Source: Streptomyces tanashiensis (lineage in GTDB: Bacteria > Actinomycetota > Actinomycetes > Streptomycetales > Streptomycetaceae). Taken from it: a stretch of DNA of 64,000 nt. Of the stretch, positions 35,401 through 43,517 are shown piece after piece (the first letter of the stretch is position 1; every line of letters begins with the position of its first letter). Under the pieces are notes generated by a model. It had not been told where the DNA came from. It searched no databases and saw only the letters and a program-made list of their open reading frames with translations. The DNA is taken from positions 1 to 64,000 of the forward strand of contig NZ_BMRZ01000016.1 of assembly GCF_014648895.1 (NCBI RefSeq). Reading direction: 5' to 3'. The translations under genes and the position numbers were made by a program.

Positions 35401-35574
35401 GTGCAGACGTGCAACACGAGCACCGGACAGAAGTGGTCCCTCGGTGCCGAGGGGTCGATCCGCAGCGGGAGCAAGTGCCTGGCGCCGGTGGGATCGGGCA
35501 CGGCGAACGGCACGCGGCTGACCCTGGTGACGTGTGGCAGTGGCACGGATCAGCGGTGGTCCTTCACCTCCTGA
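32410..35574 (+). CDS. Secreted GH31 glycoside hydrolase with discoidin (CBM32-type) and ricin (CBM13) domains
   Basis: This 1054-residue exported enzyme starts at the ATG at 32410 with GGGAG upstream and has a signal peptide to about residue 45. The GH31 barrel has its probable nucleophile Asp375 in TDVAWIGGGY and acid/base Asp426 in VVWTGDTSGTWDD, 51 residues apart. SGWFLPNDGYGCGY and the absence of the WIDMNE motif of alpha-glucosidases place it away from alpha-glucosidases, nearer GH31 alpha-galactosidase or alpha-N-acetylgalactosaminidase branches (inference). An F5/8-type discoidin domain lies at about 800-920 and a ricin trefoil with QxW repeats (GNQRWTF, TGQKWSL, TDQRWSF) at 930-1054. 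It should bind and trim glycans outside the cell. Confidence 0.85.
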   Translation: MRYGSNPGSRPIRRRLTAAAITLVLAGAGMATAGTAGVATAAVETAGSVTDFSQSGSTFTATTSSGAKARISFARSDIFRIWLAPDGAFTNDPAGGALAVKTGFGPVTTSYSDAGSYYRITTPELSIRVNKAPLKFSVYRADNTTLVWEETAPTSWDGGKTTQHLAQGADEQFYGTGLRLGEWALRGKTVPVAVDNHWNENDNASPAPFYMSTKGYGVMRNTWAPGAYDFRSPGAFTHNENRFDAWYFVDTSLKGVLDDYTDVTGKPFMAPYWGFELGNADCWNASNPEYRGDHTRADHQTTKDVVGYASDARAADMPSGWFLPNDGYGCGYTDLADTVKALGEKGFKTGLWTSTGLANIKDEVGVAGSRGVKTDVAWIGGGYKSAFNGVQQAVDGIEKNSDARRFVWTVDGWAGTQRNAVVWTGDTSGTWDDMRWHVPAITGAGLSGLNYATGDVDGIYGGSPKTYVRDLQWKSFTPAFMTMSGWGPTNPEAGYQDKQPWRFAEPYLSINRKYLQLKMRLMPYLYSMSRVAHVTGVPSTRAMVLEYPNDPVARGNETSGQFMAGDSFLVAPVVSDTDVRNGIYLPAGTWTDYWTGKTYAGPGWINGYSAPLDTLPLFVKGGAIVPMWPQMNYTGEKSVSTLTYDIHPRGTSSFTLYEDDGITRAHEGGAFAEQKVDVTAPTSGSGDVTVSVGAATGSYAGKPASRGYEFSVHTAKAPTGVTIGGTTLAQQSSKSAYDAATTGWYFDAADRGGILWIKSGSKSGAFTVKATGTTLPTAGAIPASPQIPKAGWTATADSQEASQPAGNAIDGNPASLWHTAWSSGTPAAMPHELRIDLGKRYTVDGLVHQPRQDGGVNGRIGRYEVYVSDSTADWGSPVAAGTLADIAGSTSLHLTPKTGRYLKVKALSEAGGRGPWTSLGELSATGTAAPLPSNTQLVNAASHSCADLPGSSTTPGTKPTLYTCHGGGNQRWTFQSDGRLTGLNGVCLDGGSATEVTVQTCNTSTGQKWSLGAEGSIRSGSKCLAPVGSGTANGTRLTLVTCGSGTDQRWSFTS

Positions 35575-35936
35575 CACACCACCGTCACCGAGGGATCCGC
35601 CGGTTCCCCGCCCGCTATGGGTGAGGACCTGGCGGCAGATACGGGCGGCGGGCACGCGGCGGACCGACCCCGCCTGCCCGCCGTCGCACATGGGCCGAGT
35701 CCGTCCGGACACTCAGGCCGGCGGTGCAGGGGGCATCCAGAAGCGGAGCCCGCGCCGCGAGCGCGTGGTCGGCCCGCCCGCGCAACCACCGCAGCCGCGA
35801 CGCGTCCCCGTCGGACGGTCGGCCCACGGCGTCGTACACGGACATGAGTCCTGTCCGGAACCGGGCGTCGGCTATCACCGGAACTCGTGCGTGCTGCGGC
35901 CTCCCGCATACATCCGAAATGATTGTGGAGGTCCCA
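35575..35936. other. Intergenic stretch, possible decayed coding DNA on the minus strand
   Basis: No intact gene. On the minus strand at about 35870-35640 one frame reads MSVYDAVGRPSDGDASRLRW and on as an Ala/Arg-rich sequence, somewhat protein-like but with no ribosome site and no family I recognise. The ribosome site GGAGGT for the next gene lies at 35927-35932. Confidence 0.3.
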
Positions 35937-38348
35937 GTGACCGACTCGGTACCGGCGGTCCGCCGGGCAAGAACAACCCGTTCGCTCGGAAGGCGCGTCA
36001 CCGGCGTGGCCGTGAGCGCCGCAGTGGTCCTCGGGGGATCGCTGGTGGTGACGGCCGTCAGCGATCCGACTCCTGCCGAGGCGTTGGTGCCGCCCGGTGT
36101 GTACGGTGCGACGAAGCCGCACATGGGCTGGAACTCCTGGTTCTTCTACGGGAAGGCGATCTCTGCCAAGATCATCGCCGACCAGGCGGCCGGGATGGCG
36201 ACGCCGAACGCGAACCTCCCGCTCAACGGCTCGGGCCGGCACAAGAGCCTGGCCGACCTCGGCTACCGCAACGTCGGCATCGACGACGGCTGGGGGTCCG
36301 GAGGCGGCAAGGGACGCGATGCCAACGGCGTCTTCGTCCCCAACGCCGGCTTTCTGACAGGCGCACACACCAAGGCGGTCACCCTGTCCAACGGCACCAC
36401 CGTTGCCTCGCGTGCGTTGAACACCATGAAGGACCTCACCGACTACATCCACGACCTCGGCCTGCAGGCCGGCATGTACACCGACACCGGCGCCACGGGC
36501 TGCGGAGGCATGGACGGCAGCGCCGGTCACGAGGCCCAGGACGTGACCACGTTCGCGGACTGGGGTTTCGACTTCTTGAAGCTGGACCACTGCGGCGGCA
36601 TGCCGTCCGGCTACCCCACGGTCATGGACAACTACAAGGCGTGGGGCAGCCTCATGGCCAACGCCAAGACCTCCGCCGGCGTCAAGCACCCGATGGCGCT
36701 GGACATCTGCCAGTGGGGCGCAGCCTCCCCGGACGGCCCGTGGATGTGGGGCGGTGCCGCAGGTCGCAGCTGGCGGACCGGTCGCGACCTCTCGGGCAAC
36801 GTCGGCTACGGGACGACGTCCAACGGCGGCTCCACCTGGGTCAACTGGGGCCAGGTCAACGAGAACTTCAGGTTGAACGACCACCCCAGCAATCACGCCG
36901 CCGGCCAGTACAACGATCCGGACTACCTGATGATCGGGCCCGGGTTCGGCAATGACCCGGCCACCGGGAAGCAGCAGACACGTGGAACATCAAGCACGCT
37001 GTACGGTCTGACCCCGGACGAGCAGCAGTCCTACTTCGGGATGTGGTCCATCCAGGGCGCACCGCTGGTGTTGGCGACGGACCTCACCGACCTCACCGCG
37101 GCGAGTGCGGCGATCATCGGCAACGAGTCCGTGATCGGGGTTGCCCAGGACAGCGCCAACCGCCAAGGGGAGAAGGTCCTGGACGACGGCTCTGTCCAGG
37201 TCTGGTCCAAGCGACTGGCGGCCGGGGGCGCGCGGGCCGTCCTGCTCCTGAACACCAGCAGCAGCTCGAAGACCCACTCGTTCACCACCAAGGACCTCGG
37301 CCTCAACGGCACTCCGGCGGTTCAGAACCTCTACACCGGTCAGAGCCTCGGCACCCTCAGCCCGACCGGATCGAAGTCGTTCACCCTGGCCCCTCACCAG
37401 TCAGTGATGCTCAAGCTGACCGGCGCCATCGACCAGCGGCCGGAAACGGTCTTCGTCCCGACCGCGACGGGCGTGAGCCAGAAGAACTGGAACGGCACCT
37501 CCTGGTCCGCGTGGCAGACCCTGGCGCTGGGCACCGCGGGTTCGACCGGCCCCGGCGCCATCAAGGGCGAGCCCGCCGTGGTCTCGACTGCCGGCGGCAC
37601 GGACGTGTTCGTCCGGGGCGCGAACGACACGCTGTGGGCGAACACCTACAAGAACGGCGCCTGGGGCAACTGGGTGAGCTTCCCCGGGATGGTGCTGACG
37701 TCGAGCCCGACCGCGGCGAGCCTGGGTCGGGACCGCATCGACGTGTTCATCCGCGGCACCGACGGTCGGATGTATCAGCGGACCTTCCAGCAGACGCCCG
37801 GCGCGGATGACAAGCCGGCGTACTGGTACGACGTCAAGTGGACGACCAGCTCGGTCGCCCACGCGGGCCCCAGTACTCCCACCGGGAGCGGCACGATCGT
37901 CGGCGCCCCGGCCGCGGTGGCATCGCTCAACCGCATCGACGTCTTTGCCCGCGGCACCGACGACAAGCTGTGGCAGAAGAGCTACGTGAGCGGTGAGTGG
38001 ACGGGCTGGACCAGCCGCGGAGGAGCGCTGGATTCGTCGCCGACCGCGGTCAGCGGCGGCCCCGGCCAGATCGAGGTGTTCGCCAAGCTGGCCTCCACCG
38101 GTAACGTCGGCCAGCTCAGTTGGAGCAGCTCCGGTGGCTGGTCGTCCTCCTGGTACGACCTCGGCCGCGCGAGCGTCGGTGCGCCGACGGCGGCCCAGGT
38201 GGGTTCCCGGGTCAACGTCTACGCCCGCGCCACCGACAACACCCTGTGGCAGTGGTACCGCATCGGGAACGGACCGTCCGGCACCTGGCAGCAGTTGGAC
38301 AGCACTCTGCAGCTCACCGGCAGCCCCGCCGCGGCGGGCCACTACTAG
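35937..38348 (+). CDS. Secreted GH27 alpha-galactosidase with C-terminal lectin-like beta-propeller
   Basis: This 803-residue exported enzyme starts with a GTG at 35937 just after GGAGGT, with a signal peptide to about residue 40. GH27 features are standard: HMGWNSWFFYG, GIDDGW, nucleophile Asp217 in FLKLDHCG, DICQWGAASPDGPWMW, and acid/base Asp329 in YNDPDYLMIG. From about residue 500 a different domain begins: five or six repeats of about 50 residues built on (D/E)VFxRGxDxxLW, such as DVFVRGANDTLWANTY and DVFARGTDDKLWQKSY. This is a PLL-like propeller that in other proteins binds fucosylated or methylated sugars. It should act on alpha-galactosides at a bound glycan surface. An upstream in-frame ATG at 35919 is the alternative start. 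Confidence 0.87.
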   Translation: MTDSVPAVRRARTTRSLGRRVTGVAVSAAVVLGGSLVVTAVSDPTPAEALVPPGVYGATKPHMGWNSWFFYGKAISAKIIADQAAGMATPNANLPLNGSGRHKSLADLGYRNVGIDDGWGSGGGKGRDANGVFVPNAGFLTGAHTKAVTLSNGTTVASRALNTMKDLTDYIHDLGLQAGMYTDTGATGCGGMDGSAGHEAQDVTTFADWGFDFLKLDHCGGMPSGYPTVMDNYKAWGSLMANAKTSAGVKHPMALDICQWGAASPDGPWMWGGAAGRSWRTGRDLSGNVGYGTTSNGGSTWVNWGQVNENFRLNDHPSNHAAGQYNDPDYLMIGPGFGNDPATGKQQTRGTSSTLYGLTPDEQQSYFGMWSIQGAPLVLATDLTDLTAASAAIIGNESVIGVAQDSANRQGEKVLDDGSVQVWSKRLAAGGARAVLLLNTSSSSKTHSFTTKDLGLNGTPAVQNLYTGQSLGTLSPTGSKSFTLAPHQSVMLKLTGAIDQRPETVFVPTATGVSQKNWNGTSWSAWQTLALGTAGSTGPGAIKGEPAVVSTAGGTDVFVRGANDTLWANTYKNGAWGNWVSFPGMVLTSSPTAASLGRDRIDVFIRGTDGRMYQRTFQQTPGADDKPAYWYDVKWTTSSVAHAGPSTPTGSGTIVGAPAAVASLNRIDVFARGTDDKLWQKSYVSGEWTGWTSRGGALDSSPTAVSGGPGQIEVFAKLASTGNVGQLSWSSSGGWSSSWYDLGRASVGAPTAAQVGSRVNVYARATDNTLWQWYRIGNGPSGTWQQLDSTLQLTGSPAAAGHY

Positions 38349-38579
38349 GCCACGCGTCGGGTCGTGATCCATCCGCCGCGTCCGCCCGGCGGCGGAGACT
38401 GATCCGACTCGTCCCCGTGGACGGATCGCAGCCGAAGGGCCTTGAGCGCGGGGGGCTGTACCCGCCGGCGGGCAGGGTCGGCCAGGTCCCCCCTTGGTGG
38501 AGCGACTCCCTGCGCACTCGCACCCGTCCACACCGTCGCCTCGGTTCCGGAGCGTCACACGGCGGGTGTGCCGGGTGAC

Positions 38580-38650
38580 TGAGTAGGGCTTACTCAGGTA
38601 CTCAGGACCGCCTCTTTCGACCATGGAAGTCCGATCGACCTCAGGTGGTG
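38580..38650 (+). promoter_or_regulatory. Palindromic upstream element, copy A (in front of a decayed HTH gene)
   Basis: It opens with TGAGTAGGGCTTACTCAGGT (38580-38599), a TGAGTA-N5-TACTCA palindrome plus AGGT spacing, and ends with TCGACCTCAGGTGGTG (38635-38650). Both ends and the middle (TTTCGA..ATGG) recur at 50889-50962 with spacing 3 bases longer, in front of an intact HTH gene. Confidence 0.65.
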
Positions 38651-38656
38651 GCTTCC

Positions 38657-38946
38657 ATGCGACAGGTACTGCAACGTCGAATCCAGCGTCCGGCTCCGCG
38701 GCCTCCGCAGGACCTGCGGACACCGTCCGGTAAACCGATGCCCTACTGAGGGCCGCCGACCCGGGCGAGGTGGGGCCGGGACCGGCGCCGGACGGTCCGA
38801 CGGGCAGCGGTCCGGAAGAGGGCGGCCCGCGCAGGGGTCACATCGCGGGGGAGGTGATTCCGGCGCTGCCACGGGGTCCGGGCCGAGTGCCCCGTGGGCC
38901 GCACTTCCGGCCGGCTCGCCGTCGCGGACTACTGAGGAAAAGATGA
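38657..38946 (+). pseudogene. Decayed N-terminal copy of the HTH regulator gene at 50969
   Basis: After the shared upstream element an ATG at 38657 lies in exactly the place of the ATG of the 50969 gene, 6 bases past GGTGGTG. One base is missing just after it. In the shifted frame the product reads ATGTATSNPASGSAASAG, which follows CATTPASGPGGSARAS of the intact gene. The frame then meets TAA, and only faint similarity remains (RGPHFRP against RAVDFRP). The helix-turn-helix part is gone. The ATG frame itself gives only a 30-residue peptide. I call it a relic duplicate. Confidence 0.5.
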
Positions 38947-39250
38947 TCATTGGTGACGCCACGAATGCTCTCTTCTGCATGATCTAACTCCAATAAGAAC
39001 AAGAATCTCCAAAGCACTTGTGGATACGGGTACGCTAGCTCCGTCGCACACAGCGATTCATCCGCGGAATTGAGCTCCGCTCCGGGTTCGCGTTGCCCCC
39101 CCCGAAGGCCGGGACATCAGCCTGGCCCTCCGGGCGCAACGACGGCAGCCCCTCCCCCCCTGATGCGGTCACGGACCAGGGCGCCCCACCCTTCTGCGCC
39201 CCCCGAGCCGCGTGCGTCACCAACCCCACAAGTCAAAGGTCCTCCCTCCG

Positions 39251-40663
39251 ATGGCATTTCGCCCTCTCCCGTCCCGAGCCGCTACCGGCACGCCCACCCG
39301 GCTCGCCGGTCCCGCGCGGCGCGCGGCCCTCAAGGTCCCCCTGCTGATCGCGGCGGGCACCACGTGCGCAGTGGCCGCCGCTCAGGCGCTGTTCGCGTCA
39401 CCGGTCGCGGCCGCCCCGGAACTCGTCGACCGCCACGCCGTGGTGCTCGTCAATTTCAAGAATCGCCCTCTTGCCGACGCACAGAAGACGCATGACCTGG
39501 CCGTGCAGAACTTCTTCGGCGCCGGCGACTCCCTCGCCTCGTACTATGCGGAGAACTCCGGCCATCGGATGAGCGTCGTCCCGGCCGAGGGCGACGGCGT
39601 GTTCGGGCCGTTCACGATCGACCTGGACGACTCCGCCGCGTGTGAAACCGGCAAGATAGCCGAACTCGCCCGCAAGGCGGTCTCGGACGTGACGTACGAC
39701 CGCATCTCGGTCGTCTTCCGCACCGACTTCTGCGGCAACTGGTGGGGGCTGGGCTCACAGCCCGGCCCCGTCACCTGGTTCCACGAAGGAGCGGTCGCCG
39801 ACAAGGCGGCCCTCTACCACGAGTTGGGACACAACCTCGGATTCGCCCACCAGGAACGCGAGTTGTGCCCGGCCGGCACCCTGACCGACTGCACTCGCGA
39901 CGGCTACAGCCGCCGCACCCCCATGGGCGCCGGCGGTGCGAAGAAAGGCCTGAGCGCACCCGAGCTGCTGGCCCATCAGTGGCTCACGACCCTGCAGACC
40001 GTCACGCCCACCGGCTCCACCACGGTGCGTCTCACCCCCCTGCACGCGGCGGGTACCTCCGGAGTCCGCGCGGTGGACCTCCCGCTCAACGCGCAGGGCG
40101 ACCGCATCGTCGTCGAATACCGCATCCCCGATGCCACCACACGTGACATCGATGTCGCCCAGGGCGTGAACTTCTACCACGTCCCGGAAGGTCGCTACGA
40201 CCACGCGGTCATGGTCAGCAACGCACAGCGGGACGACACCTCCGACAGCGGCTCGTTCGCAGCCGGCAGCACCTCGCTCACCGACACCGCGGCGCAGCTG
40301 TCGATCAGCGTCGAGCGGGTCAGCGCCACGGGGGCAGACGTCCGGATCCGGCTCGGCGCCGATGCCAAGACCGCCCTGGGCACGGCGCTTCCCACGGACC
40401 CGCCGACCAAGGAGCGTTCCCGGTCCGCCGGCACCACGGCACCGGCACCCCACACCAGTACCGAGGACACTGCTGCCATCGGCCCCGTCACCGTCACCGT
40501 CGCCCCCGGCCCGTCGGCCCACGGTGAAGCGCTCGCCACCACCGGAGCCGGCCCCGCCGCGGAGAATGCCGTGAGCGCCGGCGCAATCGGATGCGCCCTC
40601 ATCGCCGCCGGCGGCGGCACCGTCTTCTTCCTGCGCCGACGCGGCGCGCGCGGGAGGTACTGA
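39251..40663 (+). CDS. Secreted zinc metalloprotease anchored to the cell wall by sortase
   Basis: This is a 470-residue protein with a signal peptide to about residue 55 (ending VAAAPEL). The zincin motif HELGHNLGFAH begins at His190, with a Met-turn-like RTPMGAGG 30 residues later, as in metzincins of the M6/reprolysin-like group. The C-terminus has a Pro/Thr-rich linker and then LATTG at 428-432, a hydrophobic span and an RRRGARGRY tail. This is the LAxTG signal used by class E sortases of Streptomyces, so the protease is displayed on the wall. The in-frame TTG-type extension before 39251 is not needed. It probably cleaves glycoproteins or surface proteins; no target is known. Confidence 0.82.
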   Translation: MAFRPLPSRAATGTPTRLAGPARRAALKVPLLIAAGTTCAVAAAQALFASPVAAAPELVDRHAVVLVNFKNRPLADAQKTHDLAVQNFFGAGDSLASYYAENSGHRMSVVPAEGDGVFGPFTIDLDDSAACETGKIAELARKAVSDVTYDRISVVFRTDFCGNWWGLGSQPGPVTWFHEGAVADKAALYHELGHNLGFAHQERELCPAGTLTDCTRDGYSRRTPMGAGGAKKGLSAPELLAHQWLTTLQTVTPTGSTTVRLTPLHAAGTSGVRAVDLPLNAQGDRIVVEYRIPDATTRDIDVAQGVNFYHVPEGRYDHAVMVSNAQRDDTSDSGSFAAGSTSLTDTAAQLSISVERVSATGADVRIRLGADAKTALGTALPTDPPTKERSRSAGTTAPAPHTSTEDTAAIGPVTVTVAPGPSAHGEALATTGAGPAAENAVSAGAIGCALIAAGGGTVFFLRRRGARGRY

Positions 40664-40811
40664 GACTCATCCGGCCCGGGTCGGATGCACCTTTGCCGCC
40701 GACCCGGGCTCGTACCGCATCGCCGACCTCGGCAGCCTCGTGGCAAGCCGACACGGAGATGCGGCTGCGCACGTGTCAAGGCACCCCGACCCAGAAGCGG
40801 AAGGACCCGAC

Positions 40812-42365
40812 ATGATCAGAAAGGCATTACCGCTCTTCGCTACGGCCCTGGCTGCCACGCTCGGCCTCGCCCCGGCGGCGGGCGCGTCGGCGGCTCCGGC
40901 CGAGCCGTCGTACAAGGTGCTCGTCTTTTCGAAGACGGGCGCCGTCCGGCACGATTCCATTCCCACGGCCGTCCAGACGATCAAAGATCTGGGAGCCGCC
41001 GACGGATTCACCGTCGATGTCACGGAGGACGACACCGTCTTCACCCGGGCCGGTCTCTCCGCCTACAGCACGGTCGTCTTCGCCTCCACCACAGGCGACG
41101 TCCTGAACGACGCGGAGCAGGCGGCGTTCAAGGGGTACATCCGCAGCGGCGGCGGATATGTGGGGATCCACGCCGCCGCCGATACCGAGTACTCCTGGCC
41201 GTTCTACGGAGAGCTCGTCGGTGCGTACTTCAAGAGTCACCCCGCCCAGCAGCAAGCCGGCGTCCACGTCGAGGACCTGGTGAACCCCAGCACCGCGCAC
41301 CTGCCCGTGTCATGGAGCCGGTTCGACGAGTGGTACACCTACCGGTCGAACCCCCGGACCACCGCGCATGTCCTGGCGTCCCTCGACGAGACCAGCTACG
41401 GCCCCGGCGGCGGCGCCATGGGGGACCATCCGATCACGTGGTGCAAGAACCACCAGGGTGGACGCTCCTGGTACACCGGCATGGGGCACACCAAGGACTC
41501 CTATGCCGACCCGGCGTTCCGGAAGATGCTCCTGGGCGGGATCCGCTACACGGCCGGGGCGGTCGACGCCGACTGCACACCCTCGGGTGGCGGGACGGGG
41601 ACCGTCCAAGCCGAGTCGTTCCAGACGGGGCAGGGTGGCCGGCCCGTCACCAAGGAGGGGGCCGACAACGGCCGGACGCTAGGCTATCTCGACCCGGGTG
41701 ACTGGGTTTCGTACGCGAATCTCCCGGTCGGCGGATCGACCACCTTCAAGGCGCGTGTCGTCTCCGGCGGGGCGGGCGGCACGATCCAGATCCGTACCGG
41801 CTCCCCGACCGGCCCGGTACTCGGCTCCGTCGACGTCCCGAACACCGGGGGCTGGACGACCTTCAGGGACGTCTCGACGACGTTGAAGGCCGTGCCCTCT
41901 GGTCGCGCAGACGTCTATCTGACCTTCACCGGTACGGGATCAAGCCTCCTCGACGTCGACGACTTCGCCTTCAGCGTCCCGGCGCCCGGCCCGGTGCTCG
42001 GCCTCGCGGGCAAGTGCCTGGACGTCTCCGGCGCCGCCACCACGAACGGCACCCAGGTTCAGCTCTCCACGTGCAACGGCGGGTACGCCCAGCAGTGGAC
42101 CCGCACACCGGCCGGTGAACTGCGCGCCCTCGGCAAGTGCCTGGACGTCTTTGGTGGAGGTACCGCCGACGGCGCCAAGGTGGAGCTGTGGGACTGCAAC
42201 GCATCGGGCGCCCAGCAGTGGACGCCCACCCCGGCCGGCGAGCTGCGCAACCCCCGGTCCGGCAAGTGCCTGGACGTCTCCGGCGGAGGTACCGCCGACG
42301 GCACCAAGGTCCTGTTGTGGACCTGCTGGGGCGGTGCCAACCAGAGGTGGGGTCTCCCCGCCTGA
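40812..42365 (+). CDS. Secreted ThuA-domain protein with CBM6-like and ricin (CBM13) domains; TTA codon
   Basis: This 517-residue exported protein starts at the ATG at 40812 with GGAAGGA upstream. After a signal peptide of about 28 residues a ThuA (glutamine-amidotransferase-like) domain spans to about 255: VLVFSKTGAVRHDSIPTAV, GGGYVGIHAAADTEYSWPFY and WYTGMGHTKDSYADPAFRKM. A CBM6-like beta-sandwich follows (VQAESFQTGQGGRPV, GDWVSYANLPVG), and then three ricin repeats each opening GKCLDV and closing QQW/QRW. Codon 6 is TTA (40827-40829), read only by the bldA tRNA in Streptomyces, so translation is probably tied to development. ThuA domains are linked to sugar turnover; no reaction is certain. 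Confidence 0.85.
   Translation: MIRKALPLFATALAATLGLAPAAGASAAPAEPSYKVLVFSKTGAVRHDSIPTAVQTIKDLGAADGFTVDVTEDDTVFTRAGLSAYSTVVFASTTGDVLNDAEQAAFKGYIRSGGGYVGIHAAADTEYSWPFYGELVGAYFKSHPAQQQAGVHVEDLVNPSTAHLPVSWSRFDEWYTYRSNPRTTAHVLASLDETSYGPGGGAMGDHPITWCKNHQGGRSWYTGMGHTKDSYADPAFRKMLLGGIRYTAGAVDADCTPSGGGTGTVQAESFQTGQGGRPVTKEGADNGRTLGYLDPGDWVSYANLPVGGSTTFKARVVSGGAGGTIQIRTGSPTGPVLGSVDVPNTGGWTTFRDVSTTLKAVPSGRADVYLTFTGTGSSLLDVDDFAFSVPAPGPVLGLAGKCLDVSGAATTNGTQVQLSTCNGGYAQQWTRTPAGELRALGKCLDVFGGGTADGAKVELWDCNASGAQQWTPTPAGELRNPRSGKCLDVSGGGTADGTKVLLWTCWGGANQRWGLPA
42009..42302 (+). repeat. Three near-identical DNA repeats inside the ricin domain
   Basis: GGCAAGTGCCTGGACGTC occurs at 42009, 42132 and 42261 (spacing 123 and 129 bases). 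Copies 2 and 3 also share GGAGGTACCGCCGACGGC almost without change. Identity at DNA level suggests recent unit duplication or gene conversion rather than only protein-level constraint. Confidence 0.75.
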
Positions 42366-42465
42366 GGTCCCTTCCTGCCGGCGGCCGCTCCTCCCGCATC
42401 GCGCAGATGGGCGTTCTCCCTGTGAGCCTTCTTTCGTCGAGCTGCGGCCAGGCGATCAGAGGGCC

Positions 42466-42503
42466 CGGTGCACCCCACCGCTGGGGGCGGCTGGGGTGCA
42501 CCG
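42466..42503 (+). terminator. Hairpin after the ThuA-ricin gene
   Basis: CGGTGCACCCCA, a 14-base loop and TGGGGTGCACCG form a perfect 12-bp stem 100 bases past the stop at 42365. The rest of 42366-42674 holds nothing recognisable. Confidence 0.7.
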
Positions 42504-42674
42504 TGGTGTGAACGCGGCCGTGGCCGCAGCGAACCAGGCGGCCGTCATGCCCGGCCCGACGGGCGCACGGCGCAGCCCCTGTCCGCCGCTGCAGCGCGCC
42601 CTTCGCTGGTCTCCAACACCCCACTCTAGAAGTGGAGTTGGTGCCCAGCGGGGGCATGTTCGCATGCTGATCCA

Positions 42675-42704
42675 TTGACGTGGGTCGCAGGCCGCCCCTA
42701 GCCT
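42675..42704 (+). promoter_or_regulatory. Promoter of the cupin-importer operon
   Basis: TTGACG at 42675-42680, 18 bases, TAGCCT at 42699-42704. An inverted pair CCCTAG/CTAGGG overlaps the -10 and spans the start region, a possible operator. The cupin gene starts about 42 bases after the -10. Confidence 0.55.
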
Positions 42705-42745
42705 TCCAACTGCTAGGGAAAGCCCTTTCCGTAAGGGGAACTGAG

Positions 42746-43510
42746 ATGAATGATCAGCTTCCGGGTGGGGTGGGAATCTCCTTGCTCCGGGTGTACGGCG
42801 GGAAGCCGGCGCCCGACGGTCTGGTCGGCGGATCGCCCCACATGCACCTCGCCTGTTCCGAGGGGTACTACGTCGTCTCGGGCCGCGGAACGGTCCAGAC
42901 GCTGAACTCCCGGGGCAGCATCGACACCCGGCTGGAGCCGGGTGCGGTCGTGTGGTTCGACCCGGGTACCATCCACCGCCTGGTCAACGAAGGGGACTTG
43001 ACGATCCTCGTCCTCATGTCCAACAGCGGGCTCCCGGAGGCCGGAGACGCCGTTCTCACCTTTCCGCAGTCGTACTTGGCCGACCGGCCGGCCTACGAGG
43101 CCGCGGCCGAGCTGACGGGTACGGGCGAGACCGTCCTGGCGTCGGCGATGCGCCGCCGCGATCTCGCGATCGAGGGATTCACGGCCCTGCGGAGTGCCTA
43201 CGCGACCGACGGGCCCGCAGCGCTGGATCCGTTCTACACCAGCGCGGTGAACCTGGTCCGTCCCCACATCCCCGAGTGGCGGCAGCGATGGCGCGACGGT
43301 GCCCAGAGCGCCTCCGACGCGACCGCGGGATACCTGGAGGCCCTGGAGCAGGGCAGCGCCGAACACCTTCCGGCGGCCGTGGTGCACGCGCTGGCGGAAC
43401 CAACCCACCGGCGCAGGCCCGGAATGTGCGGCCTGCTTGACGTGTACGTGCAAGGTGCCCGACCGCTGACGCGCGGCCATCTTGCTCCCCAGCGACGACG
43501 AAGAGGTTGA
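42746..43510 (+). CDS. Cupin-domain protein of unknown function
   Basis: This is a 254-residue cytoplasmic protein. Residues 15-105 form a cupin barrel: HMHLACSEGYYVVSGRGTVQ (metal-type His-x-His and Glu) and LEPGAVVWFDPGTIHRLVNE (second cupin motif with His). The C-terminal half is helical with no recognised domain, ending in a basic PQRRRRG tail. AAGGGGAA precedes the ATG. It is 7 bases upstream of an ABC permease gene and shares its operon, so it may act on, or sense, what the importer brings in. It could be a dioxygenase-like enzyme or a binding protein; I cannot choose. Confidence 0.72.
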   Translation: MNDQLPGGVGISLLRVYGGKPAPDGLVGGSPHMHLACSEGYYVVSGRGTVQTLNSRGSIDTRLEPGAVVWFDPGTIHRLVNEGDLTILVLMSNSGLPEAGDAVLTFPQSYLADRPAYEAAAELTGTGETVLASAMRRRDLAIEGFTALRSAYATDGPAALDPFYTSAVNLVRPHIPEWRQRWRDGAQSASDATAGYLEALEQGSAEHLPAAVVHALAEPTHRRRPGMCGLLDVYVQGARPLTRGHLAPQRRRRG

Positions 43511-43517
43511 AGGAACG

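Noticed and set aside
35615..36124. 169-residue minus-strand frame across the start of the second GH27 gene
   Set aside because: It overlaps the signal peptide region of a well-supported gene and has no ribosome site; at best a small decayed stretch, noted in the gap entry.
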